Shown here piece after piece: positions 1 to 10,804 of a stretch of 64,000 nt of DNA. The number at the start of each line of letters is the position of its first letter. Positions within the stretch are counted from its first letter, which is position 1. Source of the stretch: an uncultured Algibacter sp. (lineage in GTDB: Bacteria; Bacteroidota; Bacteroidia; Flavobacteriales; Flavobacteriaceae); assembly GCA_947502405.1 (NCBI GenBank), contig CANMZT010000006.1:124001-188000 (forward strand), read 5' to 3'. Position numbers and translations under genes: made by a program. A model generated the notes under the pieces. It was not told the DNA's origin and searched no databases. It saw nothing but the letters and a program-made list of their open reading frames with translations.

Positions 1-82
1 TCTGCCAAAGCATATATGCCAATATTCCGAATATAAGTACAAAACCTATAATCGAATTTAAATCTAATTTCTTTTCTTCCAT
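1..82 (-). CDS. yidC: YidC/Oxa1 membrane protein insertase, N-terminal fragment (cut by the window edge)
   Basis: Only the first 27 codons are inside the window. They read MEEKKLDLNSIIGFVLIFGI followed by LAYMLWQ: a short charged N-terminus and then one membrane helix. This is the typical start of the Bacteroidota membrane insertase, which helps inner-membrane proteins fold with or without SecYEG. It lies directly downstream of pyrG in the same direction (131 bases apart), a gene order I know from this family. The identification rests on a short stretch plus synteny, so it is likely but not proven. Confidence 0.7.
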   Translation of the reverse strand, partial: MEEKKLDLNSIIGFVLIFGILAYMLWQ

Positions 83-97
83 CTAATCTTAGTTGGT

Positions 98-157
98 GTC
101 ATTCTGAATGTAATGAAACATCTATTTTAGAGATATTTCGACTGCGCTCAATATGAC
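98..157. repeat. Imperfect inverted repeat between pyrG and yidC
   Basis: The left arm starts GTCATTCTGAATG and the right arm ends GCGCTCAATATGAC. Read on opposite strands the two arms match over most of about 26 bases, ending in ATCT / AGAT around a short loop. Intergenic hairpins starting GTCATTC are scattered through flavobacterial genomes (recalled, not searched). It may act as a processing or attenuation hairpin between the two genes; this is inference. Confidence 0.5.
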
Positions 158-213
158 GAACGTTATTTATTATAAAGTGTATTGAATAATCAAAAAACTA
201 TCCAATCTTACTT

Positions 214-2205
<1,992 letters not shown>

Positions 2206-3858
2206 ATGAAAAGTAAATTACTATATTTCTCTTGTCTTTTTCTATTCATTTTAAGCTGTAGTGAAAATGAAGAAGAAATTATCTTTTTACCAGAATTAAC
2301 AACAGAAAAAACTACAAGTCTTACTCATAATTCTGTAAACATTACTGGAATTATATTAGATAATGGAAACAGTCAAATTTCTCAAAAAGGAATATGTTGG
2401 TCTCAAACTTCTGTAGAACCAGACCTAAATGACAGCAAAACAACTCATGGCGTAGGAGACGAAAAATTTACAAGTAAAATAGAAAATTTACAACCTGGAA
2501 CCATATACTTTGCAAGAGCTTATGCAACTAATGAAGTTGGTACAAGTTATGGAAAGATTATTCGCTTTGAAACAAATCCTTCGTTAGTAAATATACTAAC
2601 ATTAGAAGCTTCTCTTATTGAAGAAGCATCTGCAACTGTTGGTGCAACGATGCAAATCGAGAATATAGACATCATAGAAAAAGGCATTTGCTGGTCTACA
2701 ACTTCTTTATATCCAGATATTAACGATAATAATACAAAAGAAGGAACTGGGAATGATGATTTTGAAAGTGAAATTAAAGAATTAAGCCCTGGCACAACCT
2801 ATTATGCTAGAGCTTACGCAACTTCATCAGAAGAAACTACTTATGGTAACTTTATACTTTTTAAAACGAAATTGCCTTTACCTGAAGTAACTTCTGTTGC
2901 AGTAACTGATATTACACAAAATTCTGCTATAATAAATGGAAAAGTTGAATTCCCTAGCAATCTATTAATTACTCAAAGAGGTGTTTGCTGGGGCATAGAA
3001 GCCTTACCTACTATTACTGGAGATTTTACAAGTGATGGAACAGGGTCAGGAGAATTTAGCTCCACCTTAACATCACTTACAGAAAACACAACATATTACG
3101 CTAGAGCATACGCCATTAATAGCGAAGGAGAAATTGCTTATGGAGAAGATATTTCTTTTAAAACTAAGACACTAGCCCCAATCCTAACAACAGCAACAAT
3201 TAGCGAGATAGAACAAACTACAGCTAAAAGTGGAGGAGATATTACAGATAATAATGGAGATGAAATTGCTACAAGAGGGATTTGCTGGAGTACCTCAACT
3301 AATCCTACCATAAGCGATAATAAAACTATTGACGGAAGTGGTCAGGGCGTTTTTGAAAGCTTATTTACTAATTTAACTCCAAATACAACGTATTATGTAA
3401 GAGCTTATGCTACAAATAGTGAAGGTACTACGGCCTATGGCAATGAAGAAACCTTTACCACACTGCCTGCTAGTATAGAATATCCTGAAACAGGTTTTTT
3501 TGGTGATAATATTTTAGCTAGTTCATTTACAGAAGCAAAAACTCGAGAGGACTATAGTTTTTCAGCTATTTTACCTAAAAACACCAGTTTAAAAATAATA
3601 ATAACTAGAACATCAACTCATCCAAGTAATGATCCGTCACCGCCTTACTGGAGTTTTTCAATAACTTCAAGAGTAAATTGGTTTATAGAACGTCTAGATA
3701 GAGATACTCACACGCAAGTTTTAGAAGCAACTTCAGATGACTTAACTACAGACCTTCACATTATAGGTTCTTATCAACCTCTTACAATGCAAATTGATAT
3801 TTACGAAAATGGCGCTGAAACACCTACCATAACAAAGGTTGTTAATATCATTAACTAA
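2206..3858 (+). CDS. Predicted surface lipoprotein with four FN3-like repeats
   Basis: 550 residues. A type II signal peptide ends in FILSC, so Cys18 should be lipidated; it is followed by the acidic stretch SENEEE, which resembles surface-export signals described for Bacteroidota lipoproteins. Four repeats of about 100 residues follow (about 25-125, 126-225, 226-323, 324-424). Each has the pattern (K/R)G(I/V)CW, then G.G...F.S, then Y(F/Y).RAYA and YG....F.T, typical of fibronectin-III-like modules. A final domain of about 125 residues has no family I recognise. Function is unknown; adhesion or glycan binding would fit but is inference. A strong hairpin follows the stop codon, so it is probably monocistronic. 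Confidence 0.8.
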   Translation: MKSKLLYFSCLFLFILSCSENEEEIIFLPELTTEKTTSLTHNSVNITGIILDNGNSQISQKGICWSQTSVEPDLNDSKTTHGVGDEKFTSKIENLQPGTIYFARAYATNEVGTSYGKIIRFETNPSLVNILTLEASLIEEASATVGATMQIENIDIIEKGICWSTTSLYPDINDNNTKEGTGNDDFESEIKELSPGTTYYARAYATSSEETTYGNFILFKTKLPLPEVTSVAVTDITQNSAIINGKVEFPSNLLITQRGVCWGIEALPTITGDFTSDGTGSGEFSSTLTSLTENTTYYARAYAINSEGEIAYGEDISFKTKTLAPILTTATISEIEQTTAKSGGDITDNNGDEIATRGICWSTSTNPTISDNKTIDGSGQGVFESLFTNLTPNTTYYVRAYATNSEGTTAYGNEETFTTLPASIEYPETGFFGDNILASSFTEAKTREDYSFSAILPKNTSLKIIITRTSTHPSNDPSPPYWSFSITSRVNWFIERLDRDTHTQVLEATSDDLTTDLHIIGSYQPLTMQIDIYENGAETPTITKVVNIIN

Positions 3859-3865
3859 AAAAAAT

Positions 3866-3888
3866 GCCAAAACAAAATTTGTTTTGGC
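3866..3888. terminator. Hairpin terminator after the repeat lipoprotein
   Basis: GCCAAAACAAA pairs perfectly with TTTGTTTTGGC around a one- to three-base turn, eight bases after the stop codon. The following T-run is short (GTTCTTA). The stem is preceded by A-rich DNA, so it could also stop transcription from the minus strand. Confidence 0.65.
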
Positions 3889-3914
3889 GTTCTTATCTAA
3901 TACTTAAAAACATC

Positions 3915-3938
3915 AAACTCACTTTTTATAGTGAGTTT
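3915..3938 (+). terminator. Second hairpin with T-run
   Basis: AAACTCACT pairs with AGTGAGTTT, followed by TTTTATT. It is a standard intrinsic terminator shape for plus-strand transcripts. Its right part coincides with the end of the decayed purM fragment on the other strand. Confidence 0.6.
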
Positions 3939-4087
3939 TTTATTAGGTTCTGATTTTCATCAGAATTAAAATCTTCTAGCCTATCTACAATTTTAGCATC
4001 AACATCAAAAGATTTTGATATTGCAATAATATCTTTTGCAATTTCTGGAGAAACATAAATTTCCATTCTATGTCAACCATTAAAAAC
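3926..4087 (-). pseudogene. Decayed 3' end of purM (AIR synthetase)
   Basis: On the minus strand an ATG frame of 46 codons starts MEIYVSPEIAKDIIAISKSF and continues DVDAKIVDRLED. This resembles the last part of Bacteroidota PurM, which reads approximately FNMGHRMEIYVSPEIA...ISKSFNVDAQIVGRVE (from memory). Upstream in the same frame the bases read V-F-N-G-stop-H-R-M, so the conserved FNMGHRM is there with the glycine codon turned into TGA. The true C-terminus is replaced by NSDENQNLIKNSL. No other PurM sequence is visible upstream (4088-4238 holds nothing I can identify). It is a fragment left by duplication or rearrangement rather than a working gene, although the 46-codon frame remains open. 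Confidence 0.6.
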
Positions 4088-4238
4088 TAATTATATAGTA
4101 TATAAAATTAATGTGGGTTTTTAAGGTCAACATAGATAAAAACACAAGATAAAGATAAGCTTAGGGGCTCGATTTTCAATCTAAGGGTTGTTAATCTCCC
4201 ACACTAATTGACCCGTCTTGAATAAAGGCTACATAATT

Positions 4239-4511
4239 TTAAACCTCCAAAACTTCTTCTTCTTTCTTTTGAAACACATAGGTTAAAAACCACATGATGG
4301 TAAATGTTGGTATAATATCAAACCCAGGTATAATCTCTTCAATAAAAGAGACAACACCAGCTATTTTACCACGGTTACCTTTATACATTTTGCTCATTAA
4401 ATACCCAGATGCTGGTGCCCAAATAATATCAAAAATGGTAAGCATACCAATAGCATCAAACAGAAGGCTTAATCCGAGTTTTTTATACTTACTTAAGTTT
4501 TCTAAATTCAT
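4239..4511 (-). CDS. Conserved small membrane protein, function unknown
   Basis: 90 residues. A short N-terminal segment (SKYKKLGLSLLFDAIGM) leads into hydrophobic stretches at about 13-40 and 62-82, separated by a basic loop (KMYKGNRGK) and the segment SFIEEIIPGFDIIPTFT. It ends in a charged tail. I know similar short proteins from flavobacteria but no function. It lies 42 bases downstream of folE in the same direction and may share its transcript. Codon use and the sensible membrane pattern favour this frame over the opposite-strand frame at 4294-4536. Confidence 0.7.
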   Translation of the reverse strand: MNLENLSKYKKLGLSLLFDAIGMLTIFDIIWAPASGYLMSKMYKGNRGKIAGVVSFIEEIIPGFDIIPTFTIMWFLTYVFQKKEEEVLEV

Positions 4512-4553
4512 TCTATTAATTTTACTAAAACTATAACAAGAAACATACCAAGT

Positions 4554-5141
4554 TTATTTTCCAATAAGCTTTAAAAATTCGTTTCTAGTTTCAATTTTTT
4601 CAAATTGCCCTCTAAAACCAGACGTTGTTGTAATTGAGTTTTGCTTTTGCACACCACGCATCATCATACACATATGAGACGCTTCTATAACTACTGCTAC
4701 TCCCTGAGGCTTAAGAGTATCATTAATACAATCTAAAACCTGTTCTGTTAATCGTTCCTGCACCTGTAATCGTCTTGCAAAAACATCAACTATGCGCGGG
4801 AGTTTACTTAATCCCACTATTTTCCCATTAGGAATGTAGGCTATGTGTGCTTTACCAAAAAAAGGCAGAATATGGTGTTCACAAAGGGAATAGAGTTCTA
4901 TATCTTTTACAATAACCATTTCGTTATAAGACTCTTCAAACATGGCACCCTTTAAAATTTCTACTGGATCTTGATCGTATCCTTGTGTTAAGAATTGCAT
5001 CGCTTTTGCTGCTCGTTCTGGTGTTTTTAATAAACCATCGCGTTTAACATCTTCCCCCAAATCTTTAATAATATCTTCATAACGGTCCTTAACATCATCT
5101 GTAACTTTCATGTTGTACTCTTCAAAACTCTTATATGGCAT
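4554..5141 (-). CDS. folE: GTP cyclohydrolase I
   Basis: Opens GTP to dihydroneopterin triphosphate, the first step toward tetrahydrofolate. The 195-residue length matches bacterial FolE. The zinc ligands are visible: Cys87 and His90 in LCEHH and Cys158 in HMCMMMRG. Other signatures are the GLSKLPR segment near 110 and the QERLT(E)Q segment near 128. The N-terminal ten residues may be extra: a second Met lies at position 11, but the first start is kept because no signal decides. It is followed by the small membrane protein at 4239. Confidence 0.96.
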   Translation of the reverse strand: MPYKSFEEYNMKVTDDVKDRYEDIIKDLGEDVKRDGLLKTPERAAKAMQFLTQGYDQDPVEILKGAMFEESYNEMVIVKDIELYSLCEHHILPFFGKAHIAYIPNGKIVGLSKLPRIVDVFARRLQVQERLTEQVLDCINDTLKPQGVAVVIEASHMCMMMRGVQKQNSITTTSGFRGQFEKIETRNEFLKLIGK

Positions 5142-5257
5142 AATCTCAATTATATTTAATACTAAAGGTAATTAAAAAAATAATTTCAAAACTCAATATT
5201 TAATAGTATCAGCTAAACTTTTAACTTTTTATTGGGAATAATAATTAACAACAAATT

Positions 5258-5265
5258 TAGTTTTG
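5258..5265 (+). promoter_or_regulatory. Candidate -7 promoter element for the DUF5916 gene
   Basis: TAGTTTTG matches TAnnTTTG, 54 bases upstream of the start. A TTG 23 bases further up (5232-5234) could serve as the -33 element. Confidence 0.4.
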
Positions 5266-5319
5266 TATATGCTAAGTGACTAATACCAAGCATACTTTCA
5301 TCATCAATCAAATCAATTC

Positions 5320-7812
5320 ATGAAGCTAATAAACTTCTTATTACTATGCTTTTGCTTTATTCTGAATACAGAAGCGCAAACAAAAAAGGTTTATCAAATA
5401 ACACGAACACAAACTCCTCCAAATATTGATGGTGTTATTAATGAAAGCACATGGGATAATTTACAAATAGCCACAGACTTTATACAATTTAGACCAGATG
5501 TTGGAAATTCCCCCATCAAAGAAAAGCGAACTGAAGTAAAAATGTGCTATGATGATAAAGCTATTTATATAGCTGCTTATCTATATGATAATCCAGACGA
5601 TATTATGCGCCAATTTACTCAACGTGATAATTTTGGGCAATCGGATTTTTTTGGCATAATCTTCAATCCAAATAATGACGCTCAAAACAATACCGAATTT
5701 TTTGTTTTTAGCTCTGGCACCCAAGCAGATGCCGTTGAAAGCCCAAGTAATGGTGAGGATTTTGGATGGAACGCTGTTTGGGAAAGTGCTGTGAAAATCA
5801 CTGATGATGCTTGGGTTGTTGAAGTAAAAATACCATACAGAGCATTGCGCTTTACACAACAAGAAAACCCTACTTGGGGTATCCAATTTCATAGACATTA
5901 TAGAAAAACAAGAGCGCAATTCACATGGAACGCTATTGATGTTACTAAAGGTAATTTTGGGTTGTATAACGCAGAATTAAAAGGATTAAAAAATATTATA
6001 CCACCCACACGTTTGAGTTTTTATCCTTATGCATCTGGTTTAGTTAGTACTTTTGATGGTGAAACGGAAACCGATTTTGCAGCTGGATTAGATGTGAAGT
6101 ATGGAATTACTGAAAATATCACTTTAGATGCCACTTTAATTCCTGATTTTAGTCAAGCTGGTTTTGATAACGTTGAGTTGAATTTAGGTCCTTTTGAGCA
6201 GCAATTCGCGGAACAAAGACAGTTTTTTACAGAAGGAGTAGATTTATTTAATAAAGGAAGGCTATTCTATTCAAGACGTATCGGAGGTAATCCTTCCGTT
6301 ACTCCTGAAACTGCAGATGACGAAGCTATTATTGACTATCCAGAAAAAGTACAAATGGTTAATGCCGTTAAGATATCTGGCAGAACAAAAAATGGTTTAG
6401 GCATAGGTTTTTTTAATGCTATAACCGAAAAAACATCTGTGTCTATTGAAAAAACAGAGACTATTAATGAAAATACACCAAGCGAAACTACAATAAAATC
6501 TAGACGAAATGCTATTGTTGAACCTCTTGCAAACTATAACATTATGGTTCTAGACCAACAATTTAATAAAAACTCATCTGTGACTTTAATCAACACAAAC
6601 GTTACTAGAAATGGGAATTTTAGAGATGCCAATGTAACAGGTTTGTTATTAGATTTAGTAAACAAAAAGAATACTTATGGTGCTATAGGCGAAGTTAAGA
6701 TGAGTACTTTCAATGATGTTGAAAATAAAGAAAACGGCTATAGTGCCAGATTTGGCATTAGTAAGAATAGTGGTAAAATCAGATATAATATTAATTATAA
6801 CTATGCTGATGAGCACTACGATATTAATGACTTAGGTATATTATTTAGGAATAACTATAGTAACTTTAGTGGAGAAATAAATTATAGAATCTTTAAGCCA
6901 ACTAAAAAGCTGAATAACTTTTGGGCTGGTTTTTGGTTCAATTATAATCAACTGGCTAATCCAAATACTTATACTGGAGCTAATAGTGGTTTTTATATTA
7001 ATGCAACAACAAAAAAACTATTCTCTTTTGGCGGTAATATATTTACAAACATTGGAAAGCGTTATGATTATTTTGAGCCAAGAAACGGATTTGCCAGCTT
7101 TTTTATAACAAAAAACTATACAGAATCTAATGTAAGAATGTCTTCTGATTACAATAAGTTTTTTGCGTTTAATGCAAATTTTGGATATGGATTGTTTTTT
7201 GACAAAGAGAGAGATAATTATAGTAATTGGTGGTATGGTATTGGTCCCCGTTTTAAGTTTAACGATAAGTTTTTAGTAGTTTTACGTTATGAGTATGATG
7301 ACTATTTTGGAGATAGAGGCTACATTAATGGTCAGGATATTGATGGAGAAATTATTTTTGGTCAACGAGAGCGTATTGAGACCGAAATTAGTATTTCAGG
7401 AAGCTACAACTTTAACCCTTTTAACGCATTAACTTTAAGTTTTAGAAATTATTTAAGTCGCGTAACTTACGATGACCAAGTTTATAATTTACAAGATAAT
7501 GGGAGTTTACAAGTTTCTAACACAAACACAAAAACAACTATAGGTGAAGATACTGATTTTAATCCTGATGCTAATTTTAATACTTGGAATTTAGATTTTA
7601 GCTATACTTGGCAATTTGCACCAGGTAGTCAATTAACAGCATTATATAGAAATCAGATCTTTAATTTTTCTGACGATTCGCAAGCTAGCTACTTTGATAG
7701 TTTAAATAGCTTATTTGATCAAGAAAAACGAAACACTTTCTCTTTAAGGTTGGTTTACTTTATTGATTATAATGATGCTAAAAACATATTCAAAAACAAA
7801 AAGAGTTCATAA
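5320..7812 (+). CDS. DUF5916 protein: CBM9-like domain plus outer-membrane beta-barrel
   Basis: 830 residues with a signal peptide (cleavage likely after NTEA). Residues about 25-215 resemble the family-9 carbohydrate-binding fold (PPNIDGVINESTWDN; YDDKAIYIAAYLYD; WVVEVKIPYRALRF), as in DUF5916 proteins. From about 230 on, alternating aromatic/polar strands and the plug-like NLGPFEQQFAEQRQFFTEG segment indicate a beta-barrel. It probably sits in the outer membrane; the ligand is unknown. The family is common in Bacteroidota. It is transcribed alone or with the following ABC ATPase (50-base gap). Confidence 0.85.
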   Translation: MKLINFLLLCFCFILNTEAQTKKVYQITRTQTPPNIDGVINESTWDNLQIATDFIQFRPDVGNSPIKEKRTEVKMCYDDKAIYIAAYLYDNPDDIMRQFTQRDNFGQSDFFGIIFNPNNDAQNNTEFFVFSSGTQADAVESPSNGEDFGWNAVWESAVKITDDAWVVEVKIPYRALRFTQQENPTWGIQFHRHYRKTRAQFTWNAIDVTKGNFGLYNAELKGLKNIIPPTRLSFYPYASGLVSTFDGETETDFAAGLDVKYGITENITLDATLIPDFSQAGFDNVELNLGPFEQQFAEQRQFFTEGVDLFNKGRLFYSRRIGGNPSVTPETADDEAIIDYPEKVQMVNAVKISGRTKNGLGIGFFNAITEKTSVSIEKTETINENTPSETTIKSRRNAIVEPLANYNIMVLDQQFNKNSSVTLINTNVTRNGNFRDANVTGLLLDLVNKKNTYGAIGEVKMSTFNDVENKENGYSARFGISKNSGKIRYNINYNYADEHYDINDLGILFRNNYSNFSGEINYRIFKPTKKLNNFWAGFWFNYNQLANPNTYTGANSGFYINATTKKLFSFGGNIFTNIGKRYDYFEPRNGFASFFITKNYTESNVRMSSDYNKFFAFNANFGYGLFFDKERDNYSNWWYGIGPRFKFNDKFLVVLRYEYDDYFGDRGYINGQDIDGEIIFGQRERIETEISISGSYNFNPFNALTLSFRNYLSRVTYDDQVYNLQDNGSLQVSNTNTKTTIGEDTDFNPDANFNTWNLDFSYTWQFAPGSQLTALYRNQIFNFSDDSQASYFDSLNSLFDQEKRNTFSLRLVYFIDYNDAKNIFKNKKSS

Positions 7813-7862
7813 TTGTTCATCACAGTATAATGTAGTAAATTCACTGCTGTTATTTTTTATAG

Positions 7863-8525
7863 ATGATACTAGCAAAAAACATTCATAAATATTACGGCGA
7901 CTTACAGGTTTTAAAGGGCGTTGATATTGAAATTAACAAAGGAGAAATTGTTTCTATTGTAGGTGCTTCTGGGGCTGGAAAAACTACTTTATTGCACATT
8001 TTAGGTACTTTAGATAAGGCTTCATCTAAAGATAATTCTGAATTAGTAATTAATGGAACGGATGTTAATGTTTTAAAAGACAAAGCCTTAGCTAAGTTTA
8101 GAAACGAACATATTGGCTTTATTTTTCAATTTCATCAGCTACTCCCTGAGTTTACAGCTTTAGAAAACGTGTGTTTACCAGCTTTTATAAAAGGCACTAA
8201 AAAAACACAAGCTGAAAAACGAGCTAAAGAGCTTTTAGATTTTTTAGGTTTGTCTCACCGCTACAATCATAAACCTAATGAGCTTTCTGGCGGAGAACAA
8301 CAACGCGTTGCTGTGGCAAGAGCATTAATTAATAATCCTGAGTTAATTTTTGCAGATGAACCTTCTGGTAATTTGGATAGTGAATCCGCTGAAAATCTAC
8401 ACAACCTTTTTTTTAAGCTTCGTGATGAGTTTGGGCAAACTTTTGTTATTGTAACTCACAATAACGAATTGGCTAATATGGCTGATAGAAAATTAACCAT
8501 GGTTGATGGTAATTTTAAACTTTAA
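7863..8525 (+). CDS. ABC transporter ATP-binding protein, LolD/MacB type
   Basis: 220 residues, a single nucleotide-binding domain. Walker A is GASGAGKTT (about 35-43), the Q-loop is in [11 protein letters not shown], the signature is [15 protein letters not shown], Walker B is [12 protein letters not shown] and the H-loop is VTHN. The [11 protein letters not shown] and SGNLD segments are typical of the LolD/MacB branch, which works with FtsX-like permeases in lipoprotein release or efflux. No permease gene is next to it, so the partner must be elsewhere. Its last 11 bases overlap the convergent MFS gene. Confidence 0.9.
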   Translation: MILAKNIHKYYGDLQVLKGVDIEINKGEIVSIVGASGAGKTTLLHILGTLDKASSKDNSELVINGTDVNVLKDKALAKFRNEHIGFIFQFHQLLPEFTALENVCLPAFIKGTKKTQAEKRAKELLDFLGLSHRYNHKPNELSGGEQQRVAVARALINNPELIFADEPSGNLDSESAENLHNLFFKLRDEFGQTFVIVTHNNELANMADRKLTMVDGNFKL

Positions 8526-9690
8526 GCTTATTAAAAGCGAATTGAAGCACACCTAAAAACGGACCTACAGCAAGTAACAAAAACAAGTACCTTACCTCAA
8601 TACTATCTTGTATATTATTGATTATTTGAATACTTAGTATAGTTATCCCAAACCCAATAGAATTTACAATAGTAAGTGCAGTACCCTTAGCATGATTTGG
8701 TGCATTTTGAGCAACTAAAGTTGAAAATAGTGGTGAATCAGCAATAACTACAATACCCCAAAAAATAAGAAATCCAAGAAATACTGTTTTAGAATTAATT
8801 ACAAAAAGCATAGGAAATACTAAACAACATAAACATGAAAGTGATAGTGATGTTAGTGCTACTTTTTTAACAGTAAATATTTGCGACAAATAACCTGACA
8901 AAACACAACCTAAAGCACCAATACCAATTACAATAAAACTCCATAAAGATATATTGAAATGAATGGTATTATGAAACTCTAAATATGCGCTTAATATAAA
9001 GGGTACAAAGGCCCAAAACGTATAAAGCTCCCACATGTGTCCGAAATATCCAAAAGCGGCACTTCTAAAATTTTTAATTTTAAATATGCTGTAAAACAAA
9101 GTAATATCAAATTTTTGCGATTTTACTTTATATGGGCCTTCAGGTATAAAAAGCACTAAAACCAAACCTCCTAGAAAAGCGACTATGGAAGTAATATACA
9201 CTAAACTCTTCCATGAAATTAAATCTCCAAACACTTTTAAAGCATGAGGGAATGCGGTACCAATGACTAAAGCACCAACTAAAAATCCCAATGATTTTCC
9301 TAACCCACTTTTAAAGAAATCGGAAGCTATTTTCATTCCCACGGGGTATATTCCAGCTAAGAAAAAGCCAGTTCCGAACCTAATAGCAAATAAACTCTGA
9401 AAAGAATTAACTTCTAATACCGTTAAAAGGTTTATTCCAGAAGCAATCATTGCAGAAATAAAAAAAACTTTTGAAGCAGAAAACCGATCTGATATTGCTA
9501 AAATGGCAAATAAAAAAGTTCCAATAATAAAACCAAACTGAACCGCAGATGTTAAATGAGACAGCGAAGACAAACTCAAATTAAAGTTTTCTATTAAATC
9601 AAAAATAATAGCATTCCCAGCAAACCATAAAGAGGTACAACAAAACTGTGCAAAAACAATAATTGGTAAAATATATTTTTTAATTGGCAT
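8515..9690 (-). CDS. Major facilitator superfamily transporter
   Basis: 391 residues with about twelve hydrophobic segments and a central basic loop near residue 185-195 ([10 protein letters not shown]), the normal MFS 6+6 layout. The N-terminus ([16 protein letters not shown]) and [18 protein letters not shown] are typical of the branch that includes predicted nitrate/cyanate-like permeases. The substrate is unknown. It converges on the ABC ATPase with an 11-base overlap and diverges from the TIGR02757 gene. Confidence 0.85.
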   Translation of the reverse strand: MPIKKYILPIIVFAQFCCTSLWFAGNAIIFDLIENFNLSLSSLSHLTSAVQFGFIIGTFLFAILAISDRFSASKVFFISAMIASGINLLTVLEVNSFQSLFAIRFGTGFFLAGIYPVGMKIASDFFKSGLGKSLGFLVGALVIGTAFPHALKVFGDLISWKSLVYITSIVAFLGGLVLVLFIPEGPYKVKSQKFDITLFYSIFKIKNFRSAAFGYFGHMWELYTFWAFVPFILSAYLEFHNTIHFNISLWSFIVIGIGALGCVLSGYLSQIFTVKKVALTSLSLSCLCCLVFPMLFVINSKTVFLGFLIFWGIVVIADSPLFSTLVAQNAPNHAKGTALTIVNSIGFGITILSIQIINNIQDSIEVRYLFLLLAVGPFLGVLQFAFNKLKV

Positions 9691-9751
9691 TACGCTTTTT
9701 CTTGAATCAGAATAAATGAATCAGTCTCTTTTATGTTCTGCTAATTACAGT

Positions 9752-9759
9752 TATTTTTG
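9752..9759 (+). promoter_or_regulatory. -7 promoter element six bases before the TIGR02757 start
   Basis: TATTTTTG matches TAnnTTTG exactly. The next ATG is at 9766, about where transcription should begin, so the message may have almost no leader. This placement also argues against the upstream TTG at 9757 as start. Confidence 0.5.
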
Positions 9760-9765
9760 TTAAAT

Positions 9766-10551
9766 ATGGGTGTAAGTACAAAAAAAATTCCGAGAGCAGA
9801 ACTAAAAGACTTTCTAGATACTAAAGTGGAAGCCTATAATAATCCTAAATTTATTGAAAGTGATCCCATACAAATTCCACATAGCTTTAGTAAAAAAGAA
9901 GATATTGAAATTTCTGGTTTTTTAACAGCAACTATAGCTTGGGGAAACCGAAAAAGCATTATAAATAATGGTAATAGATTAATGCTACTTCTGGACAACT
10001 CACCTCATGATTTTATAATGAATCATCAAGAAACTGATTTAGAAAAACTTCTCCCTTTTGTTCATAGAACCTTTAATGGTGATGATTGTATTCAGTTTAT
10101 TAAATCGCTTCAAAACATTTACAAAAACCATAATGGTTTAGAAACTGTTTTTGCGAATCATACTCAAAACGATTCACTTCAATATGCTATTTCTGTATTT
10201 AAAACTATTTTTTTTGAGATTGAACATTTACAACGTACACAAAAACATGTAAGCGACCCTTTGAAAAATTCTGCTGCAAAACGCATAAACATGTTTTTAA
10301 GATGGATGGTTAGAGATGATAAAGCTGGTGTTGATTTTGGTATTTGGAAATCTATATCTCCCAGTTTACTTTCTTGTCCTTTGGATGTACATTCAGGAAA
10401 TGTAGCTAGAAAACTAAAGTTGCTAAAACGTAAACAAAACGATGCTAAAGCCTTAGCTGAATTAGATAAATCTCTTAGAAAGTTAGACCCTAAAGACCCT
10501 GTTAAATATGATTTTGCACTATTTGGATTAGGGGTTTTTGAAGGATTTTAA
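9766..10551 (+). CDS. TIGR02757 (DUF2400) family protein
   Basis: 261 residues from the ATG. An upstream in-frame TTG (9757) lies inside the -7 promoter box and is rejected as start. Family signatures are SGFLTATIAWGNRK near 45-58, MFLRWMVRDD near 175, the LDVHSGNVARKLKLL segment near 210, and a C-terminal DPVKYDFALFGLGVFEGF. The HhH-like C-terminal half resembles DNA glycosylase folds, but I know of no proven activity. It is cytoplasmic, transcribed alone, and followed by a dispersed repeat. Confidence 0.85.
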   Translation: MGVSTKKIPRAELKDFLDTKVEAYNNPKFIESDPIQIPHSFSKKEDIEISGFLTATIAWGNRKSIINNGNRLMLLLDNSPHDFIMNHQETDLEKLLPFVHRTFNGDDCIQFIKSLQNIYKNHNGLETVFANHTQNDSLQYAISVFKTIFFEIEHLQRTQKHVSDPLKNSAAKRINMFLRWMVRDDKAGVDFGIWKSISPSLLSCPLDVHSGNVARKLKLLKRKQNDAKALAELDKSLRKLDPKDPVKYDFALFGLGVFEGF

Positions 10552-10570
10552 AATTTTAATGAAAGTACAT

Positions 10571-10736
10571 TTGCGTTAGTCCCGATAGCTATCGAGAGAA
10601 GCAGCATTCTTTTTAAAAGTCTTTGAAAAAACAGTTTGTTTATAAACTATAATTTAACAGATTGTTACAGTAGTTACTCTCTGACAATGAGGTTTTAAAA
10701 AAATATAGCAAATAGCCCGACCCTTGAGGTAACGCC
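10571..10736. repeat. Dispersed intergenic repeat, copy A
   Basis: Starts TTGCGTTAGTCCCGATAGCT and ends AGCCCGACCC..GAGGTAACGCC. These ends match the copies at 47224 and (inverted) 61478; the middle is not conserved. It fills the gap between convergent genes. Confidence 0.6.
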
Positions 10737-10743
10737 ATAAAAA

Positions 10744-10776
10744 AACGATTGACAAACATGCAGTTTATCAATCGTT
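10744..10776 (-). terminator. Terminator for the M61 peptidase gene
   Basis: AACGATTGA pairs with TCAATCGTT around a 15-base loop that can itself pair partly (AAAC/GTTT). On the minus strand the stem is followed by seven T residues. It lies 29 bases beyond the stop codon. Confidence 0.7.
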
Positions 10777-10804
10777 AATACTAATTAGTAATATTAAAAT
10801 ACTA

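Noticed and set aside
4294-4536. 80-codon plus-strand frame
   Set aside because: Antisense to a better-supported small membrane protein; no start signal or family features.
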